58,538 bases of DNA from Polaribacter sp. SA4-10 (lineage in GTDB: Bacteria; Bacteroidota; Bacteroidia; Flavobacteriales; Flavobacteriaceae): positions 1 to 58,538 of the forward strand of contig CATIQU010000034.1 in NCBI GenBank assembly GCA_949519155.1. The letters run 5' to 3'. This document shows positions 42,659-51,920 of this stretch, in pieces; the stretch's first letter is position 1; each line of letters starts with the position of its first letter. The notes below the pieces were generated by a model. It had not been told where the DNA came from. It ran no database searches and worked only from the letters and a program-made list of their open reading frames with translations. Position numbers and translations under genes: made by a program.

Positions 42659-45400
42659 TTACTCATTACTAAAAACACTATCAATCACAGCTTTATGACG
42701 TTTTTTGAAACGCGTGCTAGAACCCGCTGCAGGGACTGCATAATATTTACGAGAACAAACGTTTAATCTTACAAGATCAAAACGTTCTAACATAAAGCCC
42801 CAGGCCCCCATATTTCTAGGTTCCTCTTGCGCCCAAACATACTCTTTTGCGTTTGGATATCGATCGATTGCTTTTTGTAACTTCTCTAAATGTAATGGAA
42901 ATAGTTGTTCTATTCGCACCAAAGCGATATCTTCTCTTTCTAGAATCTCACGTTCTGCTAATAAATCATAGTAGAATTTCCCCATACAAAAGACCACTTT
43001 CGTTACTTTCTCTGGGTTGATGGTATCATCAATTACTTCCTGAAATTCTCCAGAAGCCAATTCTTCAATGGTATTCACCGCTTTTGGATGACGCAATAAA
43101 CTCTTAGGTGTAAATACAATCAAAGGTTTTCTAAAATCACGTTTCATTTGTCTTCGTAACAAATGATAGAAATTTGCGGGTGTTGTACAGTTTGCAAGCG
43201 TCATATTATCAATTGCACACAATTGCAAATACCTTTCTATTCTTGCAGAAGAATGCTCAGAGCCTTGTCCTTCATATCCGTGAGGAAGTAAAACGACAAT
43301 TCCGTTTTGTAACTTCCATTTGTCTTCAGCAGCAGCAATGTACTGGTCAAACATAATTTGTGCGCCATTCGAGAAATCTCCAAATTGAGCTTCCCAAATT
43401 GTCAGTGTATCGGGGTTTGCCATTGCATACCCATAATCAAAACCTAAAACACCGTATTCAGATAACAACGAGTTATAAATCGTCATTTGTCCAGTACTCT
43501 TTGGATTTGTATTTAATAAGTTAATTCTTTCTTCGGTAATCTCATCACGTAAAACAGCATGTCTGTGAGAAAAGGTTCCTCTTTCTACATCTTGTCCAGA
43601 AATACGAACATTAAAACCTTCTTCCATTAAACTTCCGTAAGCAAGATTTTCTGCCATTCCCCAATCTAACGTATTGGTTTCAAAAGTCATTTTTGCTCTT
43701 CCTTGTAAAATACGTTCAGCTTTCCGAACAAATTGTACATTTTCAGGAACCGTAGAAACTACTTTTGCAATCTGTTTCAATTTGTCTACTGAGTAGTTTG
43801 TGTCAACAACCTTTAGCATGGATTTTAATCGCTTTCGCTCATATCCTTTCCAGGTAGATTGCATAAACTCTTTTACTTTAGAAGTATTATCTTCTTTCGA
43901 CTTGTCAAATTCTTTGGAAAGCATGTTCCTGAATTCAGCCGTAATTTCATCTAAATAGGTGTTGCTAATCGCTCCCTCTTTTAATAATTGAGCTGCATAA
44001 ATATCTTTCGGATTTTGATGCTTTGCAATCGCTTTGTATAATTTTGGTTGTGTAAAACGAGGTTCATCACCTTCATTATGACCATATTTTCTGTATCCTA
44101 AAAGGTCAATAAAAATATCCGTTTTAAATTTCATTCTAAACTCTAACGCCATTTCCATTGCATGACAAACCGCTTCTGCATCATCTGCATTTACGTGTAA
44201 AACAGGAGATAAGGTTACTTTGGCAACATCTGTACAATAAGTACTTGAACGTGCGTCTAAGTAGTTTGTGGTAAAACCAACTTGATTGTTCACCACAATA
44301 TGAATGGTTCCTCCGGTTTTATACCCGTTTAGTTTGGACATTTGCGTAATTTCATATGCAATCCCTTGCCCAGCAATTGCAGCATCCCCGTGAATGATGA
44401 TGGGTAATATTTTACTCGAATCTCCGTTGTATTTTCTGTCAATTTTTGCCCTAGTAATTCCTTCAGCAACTGCAGCAACGGTTTCTAAATGCGAGGGATT
44501 TGGAACCAAGTTCATCTTGATTTGCTTTCCGTCTCTATAGGTTTTACTGAGCGTTAGTCCGAGGTGGTATTTTACATCACCATCAATGTTTTGGTCTTCA
44601 AAATCTTTTCCCTCAAATTCGCTAAACAATTCACGAACGGGTTTTTTAAAGATATTTACAAGTGTGTTTAGTCGCCCTCTATGCGCCATTCCTAAAACAC
44701 ATTCTTCCACGCCGTATTTTTCTGAAGCTTCTCTTAAAGCAACACTAATACCAGGAATTAAAGTTTCTCCTCCTTCTAAAGAAAAACGTTTTTGCCCTAC
44801 ATATTTTGTTTGTAAGAAACTTTCAAACGTAACGGCTTGATTTAATTTAGAAAGGATATATTTTTTTGCATCTTCAGAATAATCGGGATGGTTGTCGTTT
44901 TGAGTCATCCTGTTTTGCCACCATTTTAATTTTTCAGGATTTCGCATATACATATACTCAACTCCAATAGAGTCACAATAAATGCTTTTTAAATGCCTAA
45001 TAATCTCCGAAAGGGTTGTTATTCCTAATCCAAGTACATCTCCTGCAGAGAATGTTTTTGTTAAATCGCTTTGTGTTAAACCAAAATTCTCAATCGCTAA
45101 TGTAGGTTCGTATTTTCTTCGTTCTCGAACAGGGTTTGTTTTTGTAAACAAATGCCCACGAGTTCTATAGCCGTTAATTAAGTCTACCACAAAAAATTCT
45201 TTTCGAACCTTTTCTGGTATTTCTCCAGAAATCGTTTTGTCTTCTTCCTCGGTAAGAGAGTAGTTTTCGTTCGCCAAATCATAGCCTTGAAAGAAACTTC
45301 TCCAACTTGGTTCTACCGTGTCTGGATTTTGTAGATATTGATCGTATAATTCGGCGATAAAGCCAGTATGTGCTGCGTTTAAGAACGAAAATTTGTCCAT
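42659..45400 (-). CDS. odhA: 2-oxoglutarate dehydrogenase E1
   Basis: E1 decarboxylates 2-oxoglutarate with thiamine diphosphate and hands succinyl to E2 lipoyl. The ATG at 45400 gives 913 aa beginning MDKFSFLNAAHTGFIAELYD; a TTG at 45442 is also in frame but falls inside the -7 element. The SWRSFFQGYDLA, GMAHRGRLN, IHGDAAIAGQGIAYE (thiamine diphosphate site) and DIFIDLLGYRKYGHNEGDEP motifs are present, and the C-terminal half has LPHGYEGQGSEHSSARIER. All match E1o. No stop or frameshift interrupts it. Confidence 0.96.
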   Translation of the reverse strand: MDKFSFLNAAHTGFIAELYDQYLQNPDTVEPSWRSFFQGYDLANENYSLTEEEDKTISGEIPEKVRKEFFVVDLINGYRTRGHLFTKTNPVRERRKYEPTLAIENFGLTQSDLTKTFSAGDVLGLGITTLSEIIRHLKSIYCDSIGVEYMYMRNPEKLKWWQNRMTQNDNHPDYSEDAKKYILSKLNQAVTFESFLQTKYVGQKRFSLEGGETLIPGISVALREASEKYGVEECVLGMAHRGRLNTLVNIFKKPVRELFSEFEGKDFEDQNIDGDVKYHLGLTLSKTYRDGKQIKMNLVPNPSHLETVAAVAEGITRAKIDRKYNGDSSKILPIIIHGDAAIAGQGIAYEITQMSKLNGYKTGGTIHIVVNNQVGFTTNYLDARSSTYCTDVAKVTLSPVLHVNADDAEAVCHAMEMALEFRMKFKTDIFIDLLGYRKYGHNEGDEPRFTQPKLYKAIAKHQNPKDIYAAQLLKEGAISNTYLDEITAEFRNMLSKEFDKSKEDNTSKVKEFMQSTWKGYERKRLKSMLKVVDTNYSVDKLKQIAKVVSTVPENVQFVRKAERILQGRAKMTFETNTLDWGMAENLAYGSLMEEGFNVRISGQDVERGTFSHRHAVLRDEITEERINLLNTNPKSTGQMTIYNSLLSEYGVLGFDYGYAMANPDTLTIWEAQFGDFSNGAQIMFDQYIAAAEDKWKLQNGIVVLLPHGYEGQGSEHSSARIERYLQLCAIDNMTLANCTTPANFYHLLRRQMKRDFRKPLIVFTPKSLLRHPKAVNTIEELASGEFQEVIDDTINPEKVTKVVFCMGKFYYDLLAEREILEREDIALVRIEQLFPLHLEKLQKAIDRYPNAKEYVWAQEEPRNMGAWGFMLERFDLVRLNVCSRKYYAVPAAGSSTRFKKRHKAVIDSVFSNE

Positions 45401-45439
45401 ATAATAGTTTGTGCTTTTTGTGTAAGCAGATTCGAGAAG

Positions 45440-45447
45440 CAAAAATA
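45440..45447 (-). promoter_or_regulatory. -7 element of the odhA promoter
   Basis: The minus strand reads TATTTTTG here (TAnnTTTG). Transcription would start near 45433, downstream of the TTG at 45442 and upstream of the ATG at 45400. This supports the shorter start. A TTG at the -33 position is not seen. Confidence 0.5.
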
Positions 45448-45522
45448 CAATATTTGTAATAAATGATAATTTATTTTCTGTGATAAAAGATTAAAATAAA
45501 TAAATATTTTTAATCAAAACAT

Positions 45523-45552
45523 TTGGTGATACTCTAAAAAGATATATATTTG
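45523..45552 (+). promoter_or_regulatory. Strong Bacteroidota-type promoter of the tRNA cluster
   Basis: TTG at 45523-45525, 19 bases, then TATATTTG at 45545-45552 is a full consensus match. It lies about 30 nt upstream of tRNA-Asn and would drive all three tRNAs to the terminator near 45913. Confidence 0.85.
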
Positions 45553-45581
45553 CACTCGCTTATCACAAATGTGAGGCAAAC

Positions 45582-45655
45582 TCCTCCTTAGCTCAGTTGG
45601 TTAGAGCATCTGACTGTTAATCAGAGGGTCTTAGGTTCGAGTCCTAAAGGAGGAG
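45582..45655 (+). tRNA. tRNA-Asn (GTT)
   Basis: The acceptor arm TCCTCCT/AGGAGGA, D-arm TAGCTCAGTTGGTTAGAGC, anticodon loop CTGTTAA with GTT at 45616-45618, and T-arm TTCGAGTCC form a cloverleaf. The CCA end is not encoded (GCA follows). It is the first of three tRNAs read together. Confidence 0.97.
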
Positions 45656-45701
45656 CAAATTTTAAGTAAATAGTGCTTAAGTTCTTAAAAAAATAATGAC
45701 T

Positions 45702-45773
45702 GCGAAAGTAGCTCAGGGGTAGAGCATCACCTTGCCAAGGTGGGGGTCGCGGGTTCAAATCCCGTCTTTCGCT
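45702..45773 (+). tRNA. tRNA-Gly (GCC)
   Basis: The acceptor stem GCGAAAG/CTTTCGC, D-arm TAGCTCAGGGGTAGAGC, anticodon loop TTGCCAA with GCC at 45734-45736 and T-loop GGGTTCAAATCCC form a cloverleaf. The CCA end is not encoded. Confidence 0.97.
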
Positions 45774-45791
45774 CTATTTTAAATTACCAAT

Positions 45792-45877
45792 GCTGAAGTG
45801 GTGGAATTGGTAGACACGCTGGACTTAAAATCCAGTGGTCAGTAATGGCCGTGCGGGTTCAAGTCCCGCCTTCAGTA
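45792..45877 (+). tRNA. tRNA-Leu (TAA)
   Basis: A class II tRNA of 86 nt: acceptor GCTGAAG/CTTCAGT (terminal G-T), D-arm GTGGTGGAATTGGTAGACAC, anticodon stem CTGGA/TCCAG with TAA at 45826-45828, a long variable arm (TGGTCAGTAATGGCC), and T-arm GCGGGTTCAAGTCCCGC. It is the last of the cluster. The CCA end is not encoded. Confidence 0.97.
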
Positions 45878-45879
45878 CT

Positions 45880-45913
45880 AAAACCGTAACATTTATTTGT
45901 TACGGTTTTTTTT
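45880..45913 (+). terminator. Terminator of the tRNA cluster
   Basis: AAAACCGTAACA and TGTTACGGTTTT pair across TTTATT, followed by TTTT. It sits right after tRNA-Leu. The 155 bases after it to the Hpt gene end (45914-46068) hold no gene that I can see. Confidence 0.85.
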
Positions 45914-46068
45914 ATAAAACCTGTTTTAAAAGTATGATAGAGTTTGTTGCGTCTTTTTTAAGACTTACTTTTTAAGTCTACCAACTTGTTCTTTGTGTCT
46001 CTTTGAAGAATAACAGCAGTCAGTTTTTAGGTGTTTTCCCGAGTTCCTTTTTTAATTCAATTCAGGGA

Positions 46069-46395
46069 TTAACAAACCATATCGTTTTTTAGATAACGGT
46101 CTATTTTTAATAAAGTACTTTCAAATTTAACTAATAAATCTTTGTTTCCCTTTTTGATTTCTTTTTCAAATTTTGTGGGAATTATTAAATCATCATCTAA
46201 GCCTAGAAGCCCAAATTTATATTTGATTTTATGAATACTACTCGCAATTTTTAAAAGGTTATTTTCTTGCAGTCTTTCATAAAACAATTTCATGTCCTTA
46301 GGGAACTCTTCCTTGAGAAGCGTTGTAATTTCTAAGACAAACGACCGGTCTCCATCTGCTAAATTATTGATGTAATCTAAATTAGTTATCTGCAT
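46069..46395 (-). CDS. Hpt domain phosphotransfer protein
   Basis: This 108-residue all-helical protein carries the phosphotransfer histidine at His55 in IHKIKYKFGLLGL, which fits the HxxK...LG pattern of Hpt domains. It would relay phosphate between a hybrid histidine kinase and a response regulator, in the cytoplasm. No kinase or regulator is near. It is downstream of an Lrp/AsnC regulator by 4 nt on the same strand, so the two are probably one transcription unit, an unusual pairing. I infer the family from the His motif and helical pattern. Confidence 0.75.
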   Translation of the reverse strand: MQITNLDYINNLADGDRSFVLEITTLLKEEFPKDMKLFYERLQENNLLKIASSIHKIKYKFGLLGLDDDLIIPTKFEKEIKKGNKDLLVKFESTLLKIDRYLKNDMVC

Positions 46396-46399
46396 CGGT

Positions 46400-46849
46400 T
46401 TAAATACTTATTTGGCGATCGATTTGCTGATCTAAAGAAATAAAGGTCTCTGTTCTTAAAACCCCTTTAATATTTTGAATATCTTTATTTAACAGCTCCA
46501 TTAAATCTTCGTTGTTTTTACACAATATTTTAATGAAAATCGCATAATTTCCAGTTGTATAGTGGCTTTCTACAACTTCTGGAATGTCTTTTAGTCTTTT
46601 TATTGCAGATGAATATTGGCTCGATGAATCTAAAAAGACACCCACAAAAGCAGTCGTGGTGTAACCTAAAGATTTTGGATTAATGGTCATTCGATACCCA
46701 TCAATGAGTTTCGATTTTTCTAATTTCCTTAATCGTTGGTGAATTGCTGCTCCAGAAATACCCACTTCTCTAGCAATGCTTAGAATGGGGGTTCTTGCAT
46801 CTTTTACTAACCGTCTAATAATAATTTTGTCAATACCGTCGATCTTCAT
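46400..46849 (-). CDS. Lrp/AsnC family transcriptional regulator
   Basis: The 149-residue protein has an N-terminal helix-turn-helix (residues 1-60, IDKIIIRRLVKDARTPILS and SGAAIHQRLRKLE, the recognition helix) and a C-terminal RAM ligand-binding domain (TAFVGVFLDS, VVESHYTTGNYAIFIKIL). Such proteins sense amino acids and bind DNA as dimers of dimers. It is followed closely by the Hpt gene. It lies downstream of accC in the minus direction, separated by a terminator at 46877-46912. Confidence 0.92.
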   Translation of the reverse strand: MKIDGIDKIIIRRLVKDARTPILSIAREVGISGAAIHQRLRKLEKSKLIDGYRMTINPKSLGYTTTAFVGVFLDSSSQYSSAIKRLKDIPEVVESHYTTGNYAIFIKILCKNNEDLMELLNKDIQNIKGVLRTETFISLDQQIDRQISI

Positions 46850-46876
46850 TTTAAATAGATAAGGTATAAATATAAA

Positions 46877-46912
46877 AAAAATAGAGAATACAAACTGTAT
46901 TCTCTATTTTTA
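46877..46912 (-). terminator. Terminator between accC and the Lrp gene
   Basis: The perfect 12-bp arms ATAGAGAATACA (46881-46892) and TGTATTCTCTAT (46896-46907) flank AAC, with A and T runs outside. It ends transcription of the acc genes before the Lrp gene. Bidirectional. Confidence 0.85.
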
Positions 46913-46941
46913 ATTACTAATTTTATTAAAATTGTATCTTT

Positions 46942-48279
46942 TTATTTCATTTCGAAATCTTCCATGAACTTGGTTGTGTAGTCACCTGCAACATAAGCTG
47001 GGTCGTCCATTAATTGTCTGTGGAATGGAATTGTGGTTTTTACACCTTCAATAACAAATTCATCTAAGGCTCTTTTCATTTTACTAATTGCCTCTTCTCT
47101 GGTTTGAGCTGTGGTAATTAATTTTGCGATCATCGAGTCATAGTTAGACGGAATCATGTATCCTGCATAGACGTGAGTGTCTATTCGAACTCCATGACCA
47201 CCTGGAGCATGTAATGTTGTAATTTTACCAGGTGAAGGTCTAAAGTTATTGTAGGGATCTTCTGCATTGATTCTACATTCTATAGAATGCATTTTTGGAT
47301 AATGATTTTTCCCAGAGATCGGAGTTCCCGCTGCAACTAAAATTTGTTCGCGAATTAGATCATAATTCACAACTTCTTCGGTGATAGGGTGTTCTACTTG
47401 GATCCGAGTATTCATTTCCATGAAATAGAAGTTTCGGTGTTTGTCTACCAAAAACTCTACTGTTCCTGCACCTTCATATTTAATAAATTCTGCTGCTTTT
47501 ACGGCAGAATCTCCCATTTTCTCTCTCAATTCATCGGTCATGTATGGTGATGGAGTTTCCTCCGTCAATTTTTGATGACGACGTTGCACAGAACAATCTC
47601 TTTCCGATAAGTGACAAGCTTTTCCATATGAGTCTCCAATAATTTGGATTTCAATATGTCTAGGCTCTTCAATTAGCTTTTCCATGTACATTTCATTGTT
47701 CCCAAAAGCGGCTTTTGATTCCTGTCTTGCAGCATCCCATGCCTCTTTTAAGTCTTCTGATTTCCAAACGGCACGCATTCCTTTTCCACCACCACCGGCA
47801 GATGCTTTAAGCATGACAGGGTATCCTGTTTCTGTGGCTAGTTTTTCACATTCGGTAAAGTCAGCGATTGTACCTTCACTTCCGGGAACACAAGGAACTC
47901 CAGCAGCTTTCATAGTAGATTTAGCGTTTGCTTTGTCTCCCATTTGGTCAATCATTGCGCCTGTTGCACCAATAAATTTAATATGATGCTCTTCACACAA
48001 GTTTGAAAATTTAGCATTTTCAGATAAGAAACCATATCCTGGGTGAATTGCATCTGCATTTGTAATTTCTGCAGCGGCAATAATGTTCGACATTTTCAAA
48101 TAAGATTCAGAACTGGGAGCTGGGCCAATACAAACTGCTTCATCTGCAAAACGTACGTGTAAACTTTCTGCGTCTGCAGTAGAATATACTGCAACCGTTT
48201 TAATACCCATTTCTTTACAGGTTCTAATAACACGAAGTGCTATTTCACCTCTATTGGCAATTAATATTTTTTTAAACAT
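46942..48279 (-). CDS. accC: Acetyl-CoA carboxylase, biotin carboxylase subunit
   Basis: AccC carboxylates the biotin on AccB using bicarbonate and ATP, the first half of malonyl-CoA formation. The 445-residue protein starts [19 protein letters not shown], has the ATP-grasp motif [37 protein letters not shown], and the active-site [14 protein letters not shown]. Length is normal. It is last of the accB-accC pair; accB lies 82 nt upstream and fabH before that. Confidence 0.97.
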   Translation of the reverse strand: MFKKILIANRGEIALRVIRTCKEMGIKTVAVYSTADAESLHVRFADEAVCIGPAPSSESYLKMSNIIAAAEITNADAIHPGYGFLSENAKFSNLCEEHHIKFIGATGAMIDQMGDKANAKSTMKAAGVPCVPGSEGTIADFTECEKLATETGYPVMLKASAGGGGKGMRAVWKSEDLKEAWDAARQESKAAFGNNEMYMEKLIEEPRHIEIQIIGDSYGKACHLSERDCSVQRRHQKLTEETPSPYMTDELREKMGDSAVKAAEFIKYEGAGTVEFLVDKHRNFYFMEMNTRIQVEHPITEEVVNYDLIREQILVAAGTPISGKNHYPKMHSIECRINAEDPYNNFRPSPGKITTLHAPGGHGVRIDTHVYAGYMIPSNYDSMIAKLITTAQTREEAISKMKRALDEFVIEGVKTTIPFHRQLMDDPAYVAGDYTTKFMEDFEMK

Positions 48280-48361
48280 ATTTTTAGCGTTTAAAGTTTA
48301 AAGACTCGAAGTCAAACATTGAAAGTTTGCTCTTGGGCATTTAAAACCTTATGTTTAATTT

Positions 48362-48832
48362 TTATGACGGATCTACTAAAAATAAGGGTTGATCAAATTC
48401 TACAGGAGAAGAGTCATCCACTAATACCTTTACAATTTTACCAGAAATTTCAGATTCGATTTCGTTGAATAACTTCATTGCTTCAATTACACAAACCGTA
48501 TCTCCTTCGTTAATTTCGGTTCCAACCTCTACAAAGTTGGATTTGTCTGGTGAAGGTTTTCTGTAAAAAGTTCCAATAATTGGAGATTTCACAGTAATGT
48601 ACTTATACTCTTCAGCACTTACTTCTGCCTGTGGAGTTGCTTGAGCTACAGGAGCAACCGGAGCTGCCATTTGTTGCATAGCACCCATTGGAGCTGCCTG
48701 TACAATTGTAGTTTCTGTTTTTTCAGAACCTGTTTTGATTGTAATTTTAATATCTTCCATTTCTAACTTTACCTCGCTAGCGCCAGATTTAGCTACAAAC
48801 TTTATAAGATTTTGAATTTCTTTAATATCCAT
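48362..48832 (-). CDS. accB: Acetyl-CoA carboxylase biotin carboxyl carrier protein
   Basis: AccB carries CO2 on biotin between AccC and the carboxyltransferase. Its 156 residues contain an N-terminal helical region (IKEIQNLIKFVAKSGASEVK), an Ala/Pro/Gln-rich linker (about residues 45-70) and the biotinyl domain with Lys120 (CVIEAMKLFNEI). The thumb SPDKSNFVEVG is present. It lies 27 nt after fabH and before accC. Confidence 0.97.
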   Translation of the reverse strand: MDIKEIQNLIKFVAKSGASEVKLEMEDIKITIKTGSEKTETTIVQAAPMGAMQQMAAPVAPVAQATPQAEVSAEEYKYITVKSPIIGTFYRKPSPDKSNFVEVGTEINEGDTVCVIEAMKLFNEIESEISGKIVKVLVDDSSPVEFDQPLFLVDPS

Positions 48833-48859
48833 TTTTCTTATTATTTAATTGATTGTTTT

Positions 48860-49855
48860 TTATGAATTGTATGCCCATTTAAGATAGATAGACCCCCAAG
48901 TGAAGCCACCACCAAATGCAGCAAATATTAAATTGTCTCCTTTTTTTAATTGATCTTCGTAATCTGCTAATAATAACGGTAATGTTGCAGAGGTTGTATT
49001 TCCGTAGCGATGAATATTCATCATTACTTTTTCCGATTCTAAACCAACCCTATTTGCGGTTGCTTCTATAATTCTTTTATTTGCTTGATGGGGCACTAGC
49101 CATTGGACGTCTTCTTTGGTCAAATTATTTCGAGTCAGCATTTTTTCTGACACATCTGCCATGTTAGAAACAGCATGTTTAAATACCGTTTTTCCTTCTT
49201 GGTGAATAAAGTGTTGTCCGTTTTTTAGTGTCTCTTCAGAAGCAGGTAATATAGATCCTCCCGCAGCAATTTTTAAGAATTCTCTTCCTGCACCATCACT
49301 TCTTAAGTATTCATCTTGCAGACCTAATCCTTCTGTATCTGGTTCAAACAATGCAGCTCCAGCTCCATCTCCAAAAATAATACAGGTAGCTCTATCTGTG
49401 TAGTCAATAATTGAAGACATTTTATCTGCCCCAATTAAAAGTACTTTTTTATATCTTCCAGATTCTATGTAGCTTGCTGCTGTAGACATTCCGTATAGAA
49501 AGCTAGAACAAGCTGCTTGTAAATCATATCCAAAAGCACTGGTCGCGCCAATTTGTGTTGCTACAAACACTGCCGTAGATGCAACCATGAGGTCTGGAGT
49601 TGCTGTTGCAACAATGATCAAATCAATCTCTTCTGGATTTATGTTTGATTTTCTTAAAACCTCTTCAGCTGCTTTAATTGCCATAAAGGAAGTTCCTTTA
49701 TTTTCGCCTTTCAGGATTCTTCTTTCTTTGATTCCTGTTCTTGAGGTGATCCATTCGTCATTGGTGTCAACCAACTTCTCTAATTCTTTATTTGTAAGAA
49801 TATATTCAGGAACATATTTCCCAACAGCTGTAATTGCTGCAGTAATTTTTTTCAT
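48860..49855 (-). CDS. fabH: Beta-ketoacyl-ACP synthase III
   Basis: FabH condenses an acyl-CoA with malonyl-ACP to start fatty acid synthesis. The catalytic triad is complete: Cys116 (DLQAACSSFLYG), His256 (WLVPHQANKR) and Asn286 (IHRYGNTTSATLPL). The N-terminal TNDEWITSRTGIKERR motif fits. With 331 residues it has the usual length. Upstream is the L32 gene, then a terminator-like hairpin in between (49961-49990). Flavobacteria often make branched or odd-chain fatty acids, but the specificity cannot be read here. Confidence 0.96.
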   Translation of the reverse strand: MKKITAAITAVGKYVPEYILTNKELEKLVDTNDEWITSRTGIKERRILKGENKGTSFMAIKAAEEVLRKSNINPEEIDLIIVATATPDLMVASTAVFVATQIGATSAFGYDLQAACSSFLYGMSTAASYIESGRYKKVLLIGADKMSSIIDYTDRATCIIFGDGAGAALFEPDTEGLGLQDEYLRSDGAGREFLKIAAGGSILPASEETLKNGQHFIHQEGKTVFKHAVSNMADVSEKMLTRNNLTKEDVQWLVPHQANKRIIEATANRVGLESEKVMMNIHRYGNTTSATLPLLLADYEDQLKKGDNLIFAAFGGGFTWGSIYLKWAYNS

Positions 49856-49960
49856 AAATAGTTATTTCTAGCGAATGAAATTTCGAAATCAAAGAAATGA
49901 AATTTATTTCACTTTTTAATCAAAAACAGCAAAAAAACAGTGTTTTTTGCGTTAAAACAT

Positions 49961-49990
49961 AAAAAAACCCTCAAAACTGAGGGTTTTTTT
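49961..49990 (-). terminator. Hairpin between rpmF and fabH
   Basis: AAAAAAACCCTCA and TGAGGGTTTTTTT pair across AAAC. It lies after rpmF in the minus direction and would partly separate DUF177-rpmF from fabH-accB-accC. The run symmetry makes it bidirectional. Confidence 0.75.
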
Positions 49991-50007
49991 AAAAAATAAA
50001 AATATTT

Positions 50008-50202
50008 TTAAGCTTCTGCAATCGCAGATTCTAATACTATTTGACCTCTATAGTATAGTTTTCCTTCGTGCCAGTGAGCTCTGTGATACAAGTGTGCTTC
50101 ACCAGTTGTTGGGTCTGTTGCAATTTGTTGAGAAGCAGCTTTGTAATGTGTTCTCCTTTTATCTCTTCTTGTTTTAGATATTTTTCTTTTAGGATGTGCC
50201 AT
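50008..50202 (-). CDS. rpmF: 50S ribosomal protein L32
   Basis: The 64-residue basic protein begins [20 protein letters not shown] as L32 does. The usual zinc cysteines near the C terminus are absent ([20 protein letters not shown]), so this is a Cys-free (C-minus) L32 type. It lies one base after the DUF177 gene, the standard order DUF177-rpmF-fabH. Confidence 0.96.
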   Translation of the reverse strand: MAHPKRKISKTRRDKRRTHYKAASQQIATDPTTGEAHLYHRAHWHEGKLYYRGQIVLESAIAEA

Positions 50203-50203
50203 T

Positions 50204-50743
50204 TTATGTGTTTTTTTCTGTTGTTATATTCTTTAATTTGTCCCACCTTGGGTCTGTTTCGTTAGAAACATTTTTTTCTTCTTTAATTTCTAGTTCTTCT
50301 AATTTTGATAAAGCTTCCGATTCCATCGTGCCGTCTATAACTTTAGGGTGCACTCTTTTTTGTGGAATTGCTAAAATAATCATTTCATAAATATATTGAG
50401 AAATGTCTATCTTATTTGCATCATAGGTTATAATTATAACATCTTCATTGTCATCATTAAATTCTGGACCAAATTTTACAACCATAGAAATAGCAGGATT
50501 TACAGCTAAGTCAAACGGTTCATTTGAGGTGTCGCAGGGAATGGTTACATGTCCTGTTGCACTAAATTCAAGCTCAAAATGTGTGCTTTTCTTTATGAAA
50601 TTTAATTCGATTTTAATAGATGAACTTAAAAAGTCGTCATAATTAAAAGCTTCAAAGAACGTATTGTCAATTTCATAGTTAAATAAATGACTTCCTTCTT
50701 TAAAACCTACAAAGTGTATGTTAAATTCTTTCAAGTCTTTCAT
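50204..50743 (-). CDS. DUF177 (YceD-like) protein
   Basis: This 179-residue protein (ATG at 50743; a TTG two codons upstream is possible) matches DUF177 by position, directly before rpmF, and by its acidic beta-rich sequence with [18 protein letters not shown] and the [12 protein letters not shown] stretch. YceD is linked to 23S rRNA processing in other bacteria. Only Cys in PCDTS is evident, so no metal site is claimed. A minus-strand TATCTTTG at 50766-50773 is a fitting -7 element. Confidence 0.88.
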   Translation of the reverse strand: MKDLKEFNIHFVGFKEGSHLFNYEIDNTFFEAFNYDDFLSSSIKIELNFIKKSTHFELEFSATGHVTIPCDTSNEPFDLAVNPAISMVVKFGPEFNDDNEDVIIITYDANKIDISQYIYEMIILAIPQKRVHPKVIDGTMESEALSKLEELEIKEEKNVSNETDPRWDKLKNITTEKNT

Positions 50744-50826
50744 TATCAATTATCAATTGAGCGTGCAAAGATATAAAAAATTGTATGGATACCATCTTTT
50801 ATATTAAAAAATCTGTGCTCGCTGGA

Positions 50827-51861
50827 TTATTTTTTTTTTAAAGGGTTTTTAGTAAGTTCCTTGTATTCTTTTCTTGCTTTGTAAATGGCGATTGCAGTAA
50901 ACAATGCTTCTTTAAAGGAATCATTGTTTACCTTGTTTTTTCCTGCAATTTCAAATCCTGTACCGTGGTCTGGAGAGGTTCTTATTTCCGACAGACCTGC
51001 CGTATAGTTGACGCCATTCCCAAATGACAACGCTTTAAAGGGCGCTAATCCCTGGTCGTGATACATGGCTAAAATTCCATCAAATTGGGTATAGGTCTTT
51101 GCGCCAAAAAAACCATCGGCAGCATAAGGCCCATAGGCTAATATGCCACTTTCTTTTATTGCGTCTATTGTTGGTTTAATCATGAGGTCTTCTTCTGCTC
51201 CAATAACGCCTTTGTCTCCATTGTGAGGGTTGAGTCCTAGTATAGCAATTTTCGGCTTTCGAATTCCAAAATCTTGTTGTAAAGAGTGGTGCATAATGGC
51301 CACTTTTTCTTTGATCAAATCAGGAGTCACCGTTTCTGCAACTTTTGAAATTGGAATGTGCCCTGTAATTAAACCAATCTTTAATTCATTGGTCATTAAT
51401 ATCATTAAACTCTTTCCGTCCAATTTCCCTTCTAAAAACTCGGTATGCCCAGGAAAATTAAAAGTTTCTGATTGTATGGTTTCTTTATTGATTGGTGCTG
51501 TTAGCAACACATCAATTTTCTTTTCTTTTAAATGACTTACTGCAGTTTCTAAAGATCTTGCAGCATATTCACCGCCTATTTTTGTAGCCTTCCCTAATTC
51601 AATTTCAACCTCTTCTTTCCAAATATTTAAAAGATTTACTTTGGTGTGGTTTATTTGATTAATGTCCATTATCCCATGAATCTGAGTTGGATTGTCTAAA
51701 GCTTTTTTATGGTAGGAAATCACTTTTGTAGATCCAAAGAGAACGGGTGTACAGAAGTCTAACATTCTTTTGTCTTCAAAAGTTTTTAAAATAACTTCAA
51801 TCCCAATTCCGTTTAAATCTCCTAAAGAAATTCCTACAATTATTTTGTTTGCTTTATCCAT
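50827..51861 (-). CDS. pdxA: 4-hydroxythreonine-4-phosphate dehydrogenase
   Basis: PdxA oxidises 4-phosphohydroxythreonine in the DXP-dependent route to pyridoxal phosphate. The 344-residue protein has SLGDLNGIGIEVILKTF at the N terminus, TAPINKET, the metal-binding FPGHTEFLEG and MYHDQGLAPFKAL, and the final SPDHGTGFEIAGK motif. It is read away from ribE, from overlapping divergent promoter elements in 51882-51904. The next minus-strand gene (DUF177) starts 77 nt past its stop. Confidence 0.95.
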   Translation of the reverse strand: MDKANKIIVGISLGDLNGIGIEVILKTFEDKRMLDFCTPVLFGSTKVISYHKKALDNPTQIHGIMDINQINHTKVNLLNIWKEEVEIELGKATKIGGEYAARSLETAVSHLKEKKIDVLLTAPINKETIQSETFNFPGHTEFLEGKLDGKSLMILMTNELKIGLITGHIPISKVAETVTPDLIKEKVAIMHHSLQQDFGIRKPKIAILGLNPHNGDKGVIGAEEDLMIKPTIDAIKESGILAYGPYAADGFFGAKTYTQFDGILAMYHDQGLAPFKALSFGNGVNYTAGLSEIRTSPDHGTGFEIAGKNKVNNDSFKEALFTAIAIYKARKEYKELTKNPLKKK

Positions 51862-51881
51862 TTTTTACTGTCTAATATTCG

Positions 51882-51904
51882 TATTTTTGAATGTTACAAA
51901 AGTA
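51882..51904. promoter_or_regulatory. Divergent -7 elements between pdxA and ribE
   Basis: TATTTTTG (plus, 51882-51889) for ribE and TACTTTTG (minus, 51897-51904) for pdxA lie within 23 bp of each other. Each is about 30-40 nt from its start codon. The transcripts would start on opposite sides of the pair and overlap slightly, so the two promoters may exclude each other. Confidence 0.5.
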
Positions 51905-51920
51905 GTTAAAATTTACGGAT

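Noticed and set aside
45401..45442. TTG start of odhA at 45442
   Set aside because: It overlaps the -7 promoter element, so the transcript would begin downstream of it.
49929..49950. GCAAAAAA...TTTTTTGC hairpin ahead of fabH
   Set aside because: A simple A/T-run palindrome in an AT-rich genome; no independent support for function.
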